14,283 bases of DNA from Phlegmacium glaucopus (Eukaryota; Basidiomycota; Agaricomycetes; Agaricales; Cortinariaceae). The notes beneath the pieces are model-generated. The model was not told where the DNA came from. It saw nothing but the letters and a program-made list of their open reading frames with translations, and made no database searches. Below, one piece after another: positions 6,776-14,283 of this stretch. Where the stretch lies: the NCBI GenBank assembly GCA_015039465.1, contig MU130381.1, positions 323,852-338,134 on the forward strand. The letters are read 5' to 3'. Positions within the stretch are counted from its first letter, which is position 1, and the number at the start of each line of letters is the position of its first letter. Made by a program: the position numbers and the translations under genes.

Positions 6776-8212
6776 ATGACGCCCACTCTTGAAACTGCTG
6801 TATCTCCTACTGTCGATCCTACTGATGCCACGAAACCCATCGTCCATATCCAAAACATATCTACTCACTTCTCTGGTGAGCACCTGGATATGACAAAGGC
6901 TAACTGGAAAAAGTGGAGCACGGCCATGCGACAAAGTCTCAATGTCTCTGCCCTGGGACACCACATTGATCCCATTCGCAACCGGCCCCCCAATGCGCTT
7001 ACACGTCCCATGTCCTACAACAACTGGCTTACCAATGACCTGGCCGTACGGGCATTCCTCAAAATGCACTGCTCTGATTTTGAGCAGGAATTTATCGAGA
7101 AATACTCCACTGCTCTAGACTCTTGGGAGGCTCTGAAAGCCGCTCATCTCGCTGAGGGACCAGTCAAGCAAATGGAATTAATCCGAACTGTGTTTACTAC
7201 TTGTATTCCTCGCAACAAAGAACAGGACACTAAGGTATGGCAGATCACAGAAGACATCAGCAGGGCATTTGACATGCCTGGTGGGCTGTCCAAAGACACG
7301 CTGACCTGTATTGCTCTCCTGTCTGCCCTTAGCGATGGCCACGAGCACCTTCGCGCCATTATTCAGCGTGATCTGAAAAATGCCACCACTGATAAACCCT
7401 TCTTACCACACCATATCACATCATATATTGCTTCCGATACCCAGCTCCTTTTAGGAGATGCCAATCGTGCCATCAATACTCCTTCAGGATCCTCTGCCAT
7501 TGCGCTTACCGCAAAGCCGGTCCCCAAGAGCCGGGAGCCAGTCATTTGCTCCAATTGCAAGAAAAAACACCACACCGAGCCATATTGCATCACGCCGGGT
7601 GGTGGGATGGCTGGCAAAACCATTGAAGAGTCAAGGGTGGCTCGTCAGCTTGACAGGGGTGGTCGGAATGCTAGTACTCCAGCGCCAAAACATAAAGTCC
7701 GCATCACTACTGCCACCGGGCAAGCGCTCATAGTTGAAGTCGATGACAACACCTTAGCTAGCGGTACATCCGCCCCTCCCATAAATGAATTTGCCGGAGT
7801 TATTCAGACTACTGATGACCTGGAGTGGGATGGTTTTGCCCACATGGCCGTTCTTGGAAGCACCGAGGAGGAGAATTACAGGACTTCCAATGCTTCTGAA
7901 CCAGACATTCCAGCCTCGTGGATCAATCTCACCACCAGTATCAATTGGGCTGACGCCTCTCAACCAGTTGACTTCGCAAATATCACAGTAGCAGCCCTCA
8001 ACCAGAATTCTCAAACGCTATTGTCCCTTACCAAATTCCTATTCTATGTGGATAGCGGCGCCTCCATCTACGTTACACACTGTGAGACCAGGAGCATGGG
8101 AAAAAGCAACCCCAAAGGGTGGAATGGGATAATTCTGACAGAAAGTGTTGTTTTTCGGGACTGTGGTAATTTACCACTTTTGGCATCGGGGAAATTCCGC
8201 CAATTAATGTAG
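6776..8212 (+). pseudogene. gag: Copia-type gag with start of protease (truncated polyprotein, 478 aa)
   Basis: This encodes the capsid-like Gag of a copia-type retrotransposon. Residues ~40-215 fit the copia-type gag (UBN2-like) domain, including NWKKWSTAMRQSL, SWEALKAAHL and LSALSDGHEHLRAIIQ. A CX2CX4HX4C zinc knuckle is at C258, C261, H266, C271 and would bind RNA. The aspartic protease motif VDSGAS starts at V425 with catalytic D426. The ATG at 6776 follows a leader of ~130 nt after the LTR. Up to about residue 440 the ORF has no stop or frameshift, so truncation rather than point decay inactivated the element. From RSMGKSNPKGW onward the sequence no longer resembles protease and is probably foreign DNA. 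Full copia polyproteins are typically well over 1000 residues. Confidence 0.85.
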
Positions 8213-8451
8213 ACTTTTATGGACAAATATGTAACAAAAACTTTTGAAAAAATTCCAACTTGAAACGTCATAAATTTTCAAAGGAATTTACAACTCTTGA
8301 TGTCACCAATGTTCTCAACACTGTGTAGGCAGTCTACAGTAGATATATCCATATTTTTCGTAGGATTTGATATTTATTTTAGACATTTACAACAAGAAAC
8401 ATAAGAGTGAAACTCTTATATCAAGAAAGGATTTTACTACTTCTAGGGTAG
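8213..8451. other. Breakpoint flank and 3' region of the minus-strand gene
   Basis: No gene is supported. The stretch follows the copia truncation and runs into the 3' flank of the minus-strand gene ending at 8452. It is AT-rich. Just inside the preceding ORF is a perfect 7-bp-arm hairpin, GTGGTAA/TTACCAC (8163-8177), which could belong to whatever sequence replaced the copia 3' part. Confidence 0.4.
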
Positions 8452-9432
8452 TTACAAACTAAAATAAATGTATTGCAGATAAATGAGGGTGCACGTGAGT
8501 AGCGCTAACGTTGCAAAATATAGTCTGAGCAAGTAGATGAGGGTTAGCGCAGCGAGGAATGTGAAATTGTAGAGAAGTTTGTGTCGCTGATGAAGATATT
8601 AGCTCAAATCACTATGGAATAGATTGAAACTTACAGCTGGCTCTTCTGTAGCTATGGCCAGAAATCGATCTGCTGCCACTAACTTGGCATTGAGGTAGCG
8701 GATAGCAGTCAGAAAAGCGTAGAACACTGTGACTACTGGCATCAAGTATTGATATAGAAGAAAAGATGCCGCAAAGGCGATGGTAAATGTTAACGTTCTG
8801 CGATTAATTGTACGCTGCTAAAAAAACTATCAAGAACCAATGGACGATCCTAGATGGGGCTGGCTTACCGTAAGTACGCGTACTCCATTCATATGTTTTA
8901 AACAACGAACGCCGTGACCAAACACAAGACTTTTGAGATCGTATGGCGACATGTTGAGTCGCGATCGGACGTCCAACGGTTTGAATGAGCTCAGTAAAGA
9001 TCTGTTTGCTGGGATGGTTGAGAGTGGTGCGTGAGTTGAGTTGAGGATGTTCCTGTGAAAACGAAGGGAGTCATGGGGAATGAACGAGCGATAGAACCAT
9101 GGAATAAACACTTGGGTTGAGGTCATGGTGTACGCGAGAGAATGAAGTCTGGAGGTGGTGAGGAGCTGCATGAATGTGGAAGGGATGTGTTGCGTGGTCT
9201 TGTTGATTGGTTGCGGTCAAGTACTTACATGTACATTGGAATAAAGCTTGTTCAACTGGAGGCTCGTCAGGAAATCATATGGTCCATTCCTTCGATGCAG
9301 TGACGACTGGAACCGTTCCAGGAGAGAACGAGGTGGCAGATGGCGTTAGGATTGTCGGCGTCAATCAGAGCCTGTGAGAGGCTGCGAATGATAGTCTCAT
9401 GGATACTTGATAAGTCGAACAAGTGTAGAAAG
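8452..9432 (-). CDS. Unrecognised multi-exon gene for a small membrane protein (5' end unresolved)
   Basis: I do not recognise the family. Four exons are supported by strong minus-strand splice sites and agreeing phases: up to 9229 (donor GTAAGT), 9165-8869, 8817-8635 and 8586-8452 (TAA). Introns are 63, 51 and 48 nt. The third and fourth exons encode hydrophobic segments, FTIAFAASFLLYQYLMPVVT and LAALTLIYLLRLYFATLALL, separated by a hydrophilic stretch with RYLNAKLVAADRFLAIATEE. This suggests at least two or three membrane spans near the C-terminus. The first exon (9432-9229) is open only piecewise. One frame reads HETIIRSLSQALIDADNPNA, while the frame in phase with the downstream exons (NGPYDFLTSLQLNKLYSNVH) opens later, after a TTCCAG acceptor-like site. 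Either a further small intron or a frameshift lies there. No start codon was fixed. Confidence 0.5.
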
Positions 9433-9721
9433 CTAAAAAAAACATAGTAAATTTAATGGGTAGGAAGTAAAATGTATGTTTGTGAGGTTGCCTCTTGAAA
9501 GTGGTGCCGGTTGTTAATATAGTGTTCGTAGGGCGTGGCTAGTTGATGTTGAATTTTAAATAACTGCCTTTGAATGGTAACGAGCATATTGTTGGAGGAG
9601 GCCATGTGGAAAGGGAGGTTCAGGTGCCATGCTCGACATCTCGCGGTGGAAGCCAAGGTTCAGGCTATGCAAAAAAATCCATTATTTTGCCTTGAAAAAT
9701 AAACAGAGACATTTAGTAGCT
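9433..9721 (-). other. Possible upstream exons of the 8452-9432 gene, unresolved
   Basis: Between the Tnp2 stop at 9722 and the membrane-protein gene, the minus strand shows an acceptor-like TTTTTTTGCATAG near 9663. An open piece follows, reading LNLGFHREMSSMAPEPPFPH in one frame and QHQLATPYEHYINNRHHFQE in another. A TTTTTTTTAG acceptor (AG at 9433-9434) leads into the next exon. I could not join these in phase. Confidence 0.3.
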
Positions 9722-12700
9722 TCAGTCCACCTGAATGTCCACATTATCGCTCCGATCAATGATAGCCCACTCGTCTCTGTCCTGTATCCTTCCGACAACA
9801 CACTGTAGCGTACTCAGATCAACAACCTCATCGACACCAAAATCTTTGTAGTAGTAGATGTCATTCCTTAATGTTGCTTTGACTTCTCGAATTAGCACTA
9901 CGATGACCGTTGTTGGCTTATCTAGGTTTAGTCGTTGTGCTGACGGTAACTCTAAGAGAAGGATACGGTTTAGTTGGCCAAAGAAATTTTGCAACTCAAA
10001 GTCTGGTGTTTGTCTAGGGCGGCGAGCATGTCGATCTACAAGTTGAGTATACTGGAGAAGAGATACTCAGAAATTGCATATATGGAAAGAAGGCAAGACT
10101 TACTCGAACAAAAGATGCATCCCGGCTGTCCTCAGCCTGTTTGACAAAGTGACAACCAATCATAAGATCACCTCCTTCAAGACGGCTGACTCTGCCGTAC
10201 TGCACAATTGGCTGATCCAGTTTGATGACTGATTGAACGACACTCTTATGGACATTGAAGCGCGTTGCTAAACAAGCCAGAACTTTGTTTTGTATTGCTA
10301 GGGGTAAGGTTTCACATCGTCGGGGGGCAGCAAGCATGTACTGCGGATCTGTTTAAATTTTGAATGAGTGATCAGTAACAGGTGATTAACAGAACCTACA
10401 CAAAATATGCACAAGTTTGGTGCTTTCCTTTTCGTCAGGATCCAGGCGTAGGGCTTCATGTAGATCATATAATAGTCAGATTTGATCGAGCTGTGCAGTT
10501 GCAGTGACAAACAAAGTAATAGATGTGTATGGGTGGCGTCTGCTTCTGATCGATTGGAGCAAAGTGTTGCAATGTCGTTCCATGGCGTATGCCCAGTAGG
10601 TCCAGACAGGACCGGCTACCCTGATACCCCATGCAATATGAAGAAGAGCATGGATGGTCAAAGGACAGGTGGAAAGCTGGGTGGGATCATGTTTATAGTA
10701 CCGCCTATATCGATTTGAGTGTGATACACGAGAGGAAAGAAGAGGACTCACTTTTCGTATTCCTCCACCCACGACTGGAAACCCTCGTCAATTTGATCCA
10801 ACATTGCTTCCGATATCTTGAATGCTAAACAAAGCTTGAGAAGTTCAACAAGCCGCATGAAGTGTTGGTAGTATTGAGGACTTTTAAACCTTCTGCGTAA
10901 CACAATCGGAGCAATATACAGCGTCCAATTGGCATACATCTTGGTGCTCATTTGAGACCAGTTTGTTGCAATGTTAGGTACTGGAGCCCCAAAAGCTGCC
11001 AGAATTGTCACCCTGCATGCAGCTGTAGATGCTCCGATTTCATTCCAGATATGGGGCTCGATAAAGTAGCCTTCGCCTTGGTGATCCAAGTCTTTGAACT
11101 TGCCAGTCCAGAACTCGATGAGATTGGGAATTAAATTCTCCCAGATAAGATGCATGAAATCGAATGGGAATGAGGAAGGGAAGGAAATTGAAGATATGGA
11201 ACTTAGCACCGGTATGCCCTTAATGCCATATTCTTTAGTGAGCCATTCACGTGTGACATTGTTGGGCACCATTTCAATGTCGTGTGCTTGTTTCATTAGT
11301 TTCTCATGGGTGCGGATGGGAAGATTAGATGGGTCGTATCGAGGAGGTGTAGCTCCAGGAACCTTGTCTCGTTGGAGGGGGACATAGTTTGTGCGAGAAT
11401 TGAAGCGAATGCCTTTGATGTCACATATTTGACAAGGCCTGATACCATTTTGCCCCTTCATGCGCATGATCAGAGCCATAGCGGGAATATCACCAAATCC
11501 CAGGATGAGATAGGCGTGAAGTAAAAATAATGCCAGGCTAATCGCATCGAAAGCCTTGATACCCAACTCTAGTTGAATCAGTTCTTGAACAAGTGGCCAA
11601 CAAAACGAGTCCCAATCCCAAGGCTTTTTTGGGCCCAGGACCGTGGCAACGTGAATACAATATTTCTTTTGGAAACATATTTCAGGAGGGAGATTGTAGT
11701 TGAAAAGGATGATGGGCCAGCACGTCTTATTGTGCTTCTTGAATGGAGCAAAACCGTCCGTTGAAAGACCAAGGGCAATGTCACATTCATCAGAAAAGTA
11801 GAAAAAGGGATTGGCATCACCAGCGGGGACAATGGTGTTGAGTAAAGACTGATAATGAGAGCCATCAAAAATGTCCTTGATAACTCCAGGTTCATGTACA
11901 TGATTTGCTTGATAGCGCATCTTCTTTGCATGTATAGAGTTCGCCGACATAGCTTGCAACCGAGGTATGACAGGGACATAGTCAAAATATTTGTGTGGCT
12001 TTTGATTGGCCTTGAATTGTGCTTCCTTGCAGTTGGGGCATTTGGTTAGGTCCTCATACGGTCCAACGAAGCAAACACAGCTATTGATACAACAGCTGTA
12101 ACATACAGGCCAAAATCCAGCAAGAGATCGAACGCGCTTCTTGATCATTTTTAGGCTGTCCTGACTCGAGTTTGGAAAAGCCTTGGGAAGTCGGCTGAAG
12201 GTACAATCCGACAGGTGATCCTCCACTTTAAGCATATATCTACGAAGTAGGCTGAGGTCAGATTCTCCCAGAGACTGTCCATCTAAAGTGTTGTTAGCTG
12301 GGTAGGTAATTCATACGAGGAGTACAAACCTAAAGCTGCAGCTTCATGCTCGAAGTCTTTGCCAAGCAAGTCCCAAGTAGAAATACCCGGTATTTCAGAG
12401 TCATAGAAAGGAGGCTTGTCCTTGTCCTTGTCCTTGTCTTCCTTGTCCTTGTCTTCCTCATCCTTTCTTCCTTGTCCTCATCTTCCTTGTCCTTGTCTTT
12501 GTCTTCATCTTCCTTGTCCTCCTCCTCGTCTCCGTCATCATTGTTACCGCCTTTGCCATCAGAATGAGAACAGCTGTCTTGTCTACTAGTTGTCCAGCGC
12601 ATCTCAATCACGCCCCCAGATCTCTCTACAAACCTGATCTGCCGATCTGTATCTGCCATTACCGGAGGGAGAAAATCCTCTATCAGGTCTGTGTCCACTT

Positions 12701-12986
12701 GAGAACTAGGGGTAATTTCAGGCGATTGATTCTCCTCAAGTGGAGCTGCCTTGAGTCGTTTGCGGCTGCCATCCCGGTCAAGATTGGAGGAAGCCCGCTT
12801 TTTGGATCCCCTCTGCACAAGTGGGGTCGGCTCCTGTTGCTGCCAGGTGTTTCTCTTCAATGATTCGGTCTCTGTCACCACTCTGGCTTGAAGCGAAGTC
12901 TTCCCGCGGGCATTTAAATGGTTTTGTTTCGTGGCATATGTCACTTCTCGCCCACAGCCGCATGTGCAAGGAATCCGGCCCACCAT
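9722..12986 (-). pseudogene. tnp2: CACTA (EnSpm)-type transposase of the Tnp2 family, five exons, two disabling mutations
   Basis: This would catalyse cut-and-paste transposition of a CACTA element. Exons: 12986-12330, 12282-10752, 10704-10400, 10348-10104 and 10051-9722; introns of 47, 47, 51 and 52 nt have consistent phases. The total is 3068 nt, one short of a multiple of three, and repair gives ~1022 residues. The N-terminus has a cysteine motif (CTCGCG), then an acidic/lysine repeat. The Tnp2 core shows CVCFVGPYEDLTKCPNC, an STDGFAPF block (D ~395), GFGDIPA (D ~484), CQIC, and FDFMHLIWEN (~593-602), which should supply the DDD/E residues. Exon 3 has GPVWTYWAYAMER; exon 5 has FFGQLNRI and DEWAIIDRS near the end, both typical of the family C-terminus. 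Defects are a 1-nt deletion near 12465 and an in-frame TGA at 10476-10478, which is CGA to TGA if arginine was ancestral. Terminal inverted repeats of the element were not found. Confidence 0.88.
12415..12525 (-). repeat. GACAAG/GAGGAC short-period coding repeat in the transposase gene
   Basis: On the minus strand, units of GACAAG, GAAGAC and GAGGAC encode an Asp/Glu/Lys-rich stretch. The frame shifts inside this tract near 12465. Upstream the correct frame reads EEEDKEDEDKDKDKEDEDK, and downstream PPFYDSEIPG and DLLGKDFEHEAAAL follow in another frame. Replication slippage in such repeats easily makes indels. A one-base change that is not a multiple of the unit could also be a sequencing or assembly error. 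Confidence 0.85.
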
Positions 12987-13414
12987 GTAGAAGAATAGCT
13001 GAGGGAATCAGATAGCATAGCTCAATGGACCTTTTATACAGACAGAAAGATATGATCTGGAGAGGGACGCGTCGGAGCTTAGGAATCGAGCAGGAACAAG
13101 CAGGAATGTCGAAGGATGACCTTGAAGCTTAGGGAACGTGAGGGGGATTCGATTGAGATCGCCAGAACGACATTGACGATATATGAATAAACAAATTTGT
13201 TCATCAGACAACCGCCAGTGCCAAACGCCAAGAACAAATGCAACCCAGGACAAAACCAGTGATAAACAAGACCAAGTAGCTGATGACGAGGGCAACTTTT
13301 TCTGAGATACCTTGCTGGACAAGATCTACAACATTATTAAATGTGTATTGCTCACAACAAAATATGTTATCAACTCACAGGTATCTGTTTGAATCTGAGT
13401 TGCTACCTCTCCTG
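12987..13414. other. 5' flank of the Tnp2 gene
   Basis: This contains the Tnp2 promoter. An open minus-strand frame across 13008-13322 is probably chance, since it overlaps the TATA box and has no splice or start support. No terminal inverted repeat of a CACTA element could be identified here or beyond. Confidence 0.45.
13031..13038 (-). promoter_or_regulatory. TATA box of the Tnp2 gene
   Basis: On the minus strand TATAAAAG lies about 45 nt before the ATG at 12986. This spacing would give a very short leader and supports the chosen start codon. Confidence 0.65.
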
Positions 13415-13560
13415 TAGTGATGTTCCGGCCCGGCTTGGCCCAAAAGCCACGGCTTTGGCCTGGCTTCAGCCGGCTCCAGCCTCACAAAAACCTGGGCCAA
13501 GCCAAAGCCCCCAAAGCCGGCTCGGCCCTGGCTTGGCCCGGCCCAGGCCACGGCTTTTGA
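13415..13560. repeat. GGCC/CCGG-rich block, probable DNA-transposon subterminal sequence
   Basis: The block is dense in GGCCC, AAGCC and CCGGC units, many of them inverted against each other (for example AAAGCCACGGCTTTGGCC). It is sharply bounded by AT-rich DNA. It begins with TAGTGATG (13415-13422), whose inverse CATCACTA occurs at 13908-13915. Such degenerate GC-rich subterminal repeats are common in hAT-type elements. I found no convincing target duplication. Confidence 0.5.
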
Positions 13561-13907
13561 CAGTACTTCTACATTTCATTATGGTAACCCACGGAAATCA
13601 GATATTTGGATGGTATTAGTGATGTAGACTAATCAAATAATGACAGACTAAATATTCAAAGTTGATCACACAAGAGCTCTTTGAAAAGGGAATCTAAAGT
13701 GGTTCAATTGTTGGTTATGTAATCAAGAGCAGCTTTCGCTGCCATAAACATGACAGTTTCATTCTTTAGTCCAGAGACACCACACTAACTCCTATACAGT
13801 TGCGTTCTCCATAAAAAGACCGTAGCATAATGTTCTAGCAGAGAAGTTAAAAAAAACAGATCTAACGCAGTCCTATAACGAAAGAAGTTACTACAGCCGT
13901 GTCCTCT
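13561..13907. other. AT-rich spacer between the two GC-rich blocks
   Basis: No gene, RNA or repeat is supported. It may be the interior of a short non-autonomous element bounded by the TAGTGATG/CATCACTA pair. Confidence 0.4.
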
Positions 13908-13915
13908 CATCACTA

Positions 13916-14070
13916 CACGGCCCGGGCCGAAACTCGGCCTTCGGTCCGGTTCGGCTCGGTAAAATCCGGTCCGGTCCGGCCCGGTATCCACTGCCGGGTC
14001 CTTACCGAAACCGGGCCGGGTCCTATCGAGTTTCGGTTTCGGCCGCCGAGTCCGGCACCGAAATCGTGGT
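13916..14070. repeat. Second CCGG-rich block with CCGGT/CGGTC units
   Basis: Repeated CCGGTC, CGGCCC, TTTCGG and CCGAAA units in both orientations form an imperfectly self-complementary tract. It resembles the subterminal regions of fungal and plant hAT-like elements but differs from the block at 13415 in motif, so the two may belong to different families. Ends are approximate. Confidence 0.5.
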
Positions 14071-14121
14071 CTTAAAATAAATATTATTAAACCTAAATAA
14101 TATGTCAAAGAATAGAGTCTT

Positions 14122-14271
14122 ACGTGTGGCTTTTAAGACTTTCAATAAACCAATAGTGTTCACTGTAAAAGCACAGTGGGAAGTACCGGCAGCGAAGCCT
14201 AGAACAAGACTGGCACTGTTTTTACAGTGTAACTTTGTGTTGGTTTATTGGAAGTATTTAAAACCACACGT
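14122..14271. repeat. Long imperfect palindrome (fold-back), ~57-bp arms, 35-bp loop
   Basis: The left arm at 14122-14178 (ACGTGTGG..., AATAAACCAA, CACTGTAAAA) pairs with the right arm at 14214-14271 (inverse of ACGTGTGG..., AATAAACCAA, CACTGTAAAA), with scattered mismatches and a few small gaps. The inner end of each arm is itself palindromic (CACTGTAAAAGCACAGTG; CACTGTTTTTACAGTG). No coding frame is credible. It may be a miniature fold-back element or one end of a larger element running off the window. TATGTCA occurs on both sides (14101-14107, 14274-14280), but it does not abut the arms symmetrically. Confidence 0.75.
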
Positions 14272-14283
14272 TCTATGTCAGGC

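Larger units (their letters stand above)
6372..8212 (+). mobile_element. Truncated Ty1/copia-type LTR retrotransposon (5' LTR, primer site, gag-protease start)
   Basis: The element retains a 5' LTR (6372-6643), a primer-binding site directly after it, an untranslated leader and a gag ORF reaching the aspartic protease motif. Integrase, reverse transcriptase, RNase H and the 3' LTR are absent. The expected target copy would be AATTG (6367-6371), but no downstream partner can be assigned. Similarity to copia polyprotein appears to stop soon after the DSG motif, so the true breakpoint is probably between about 8090 and 8215. Confidence 0.8.

Noticed and set aside
13008..13322. A 104-residue minus-strand ORF upstream of the transposase
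   Set aside because: It overlaps the TATA box and leader of the Tnp2 gene and shows no recognisable domain.
13911..13920. CACTACACGG as a terminal repeat of the CACTA element
   Set aside because: It sits on the wrong side for a right end, and no inverted partner or 3-bp duplication was found on the other side of the transposase gene.
14101..14280. TATGTCA direct repeats flanking the palindrome as a target duplication
   Set aside because: The two copies are at unequal distances from the arms, and the sequence between copy and arm is not an inverted repeat; chance is likely.
1..14283. CRISPR arrays, rRNA or tRNA genes, or a bacterial-style operon
   Set aside because: No regularly spaced repeats, rRNA blocks or cloverleaf-like sequence were seen, and the spliced genes and LTR elements indicate a fungal genome.

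Overview
The window looks like transposon-dense chromosomal DNA from a filamentous basidiomycete, most likely an agaricomycete. The evidence is short (about 47-60 nt) GT-AG introns, a fungal CACTA-type Tnp2 transposase gene, a copia-type gag with fungal architecture, and a decayed DEAD/DEAH helicase of a type I remember as expanded in agaricomycetes. The assignment rests on these features only; no database was searched.

Layout, left to right. At 241-1489 on the minus strand is an unrecognised multi-exon gene that can be chained in phase over six exons, one intron having a GC-AG boundary. A 44-A tract follows at 1632-1675. At 2220-3570 on the plus strand is an intact four-exon gene of about 397 aa with a TATA box and a lysine-rich C-terminus; an apparent membrane segment in it is better read as a 51-nt in-frame intron. 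At 3932-4782 on the minus strand is a helicase pseudogene, split inside its Q motif by a 317-bp hAT-like non-autonomous element with an 8-bp target duplication. At 4933-6371 on the plus strand are remains of another unrecognised gene, split by a minus-strand solo LTR (5-bp duplication GACTC), which itself contains a ~893-bp LTR-like insertion (duplication GCGG(T)). The same relic is cut at 6371 by a plus-strand copia element of the same LTR family. That element keeps its 5' LTR, a half-tRNA-iMet-type primer site and gag up to the protease DSG motif, then is truncated near 8.1-8.2 kb.

At 8452-9432 on the minus strand is an unrecognised multi-exon gene for a small membrane protein, with its 5' end unresolved. 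At 9722-12986 on the minus strand is a five-exon Tnp2 transposase gene with correct splice phases, disabled by one single-base frameshift in a GACAAG-type repeat and one in-frame TGA. From 13.4 kb to the end are two CCGG/GGCC-rich blocks and a long imperfect palindrome, which look like pieces of small DNA transposons.

The genes do not form an operon or pathway. The window records successive insertions into older genes: helicase, then hAT; unknown gene, then copia LTR, then a nested LTR, then a second copia. I see no convincing new multi-gene system. The most informative points are the nested insertion history, the precisely reconstructable hAT insertion, the nearly intact Tnp2 gene and the two unrecognised spliced genes.
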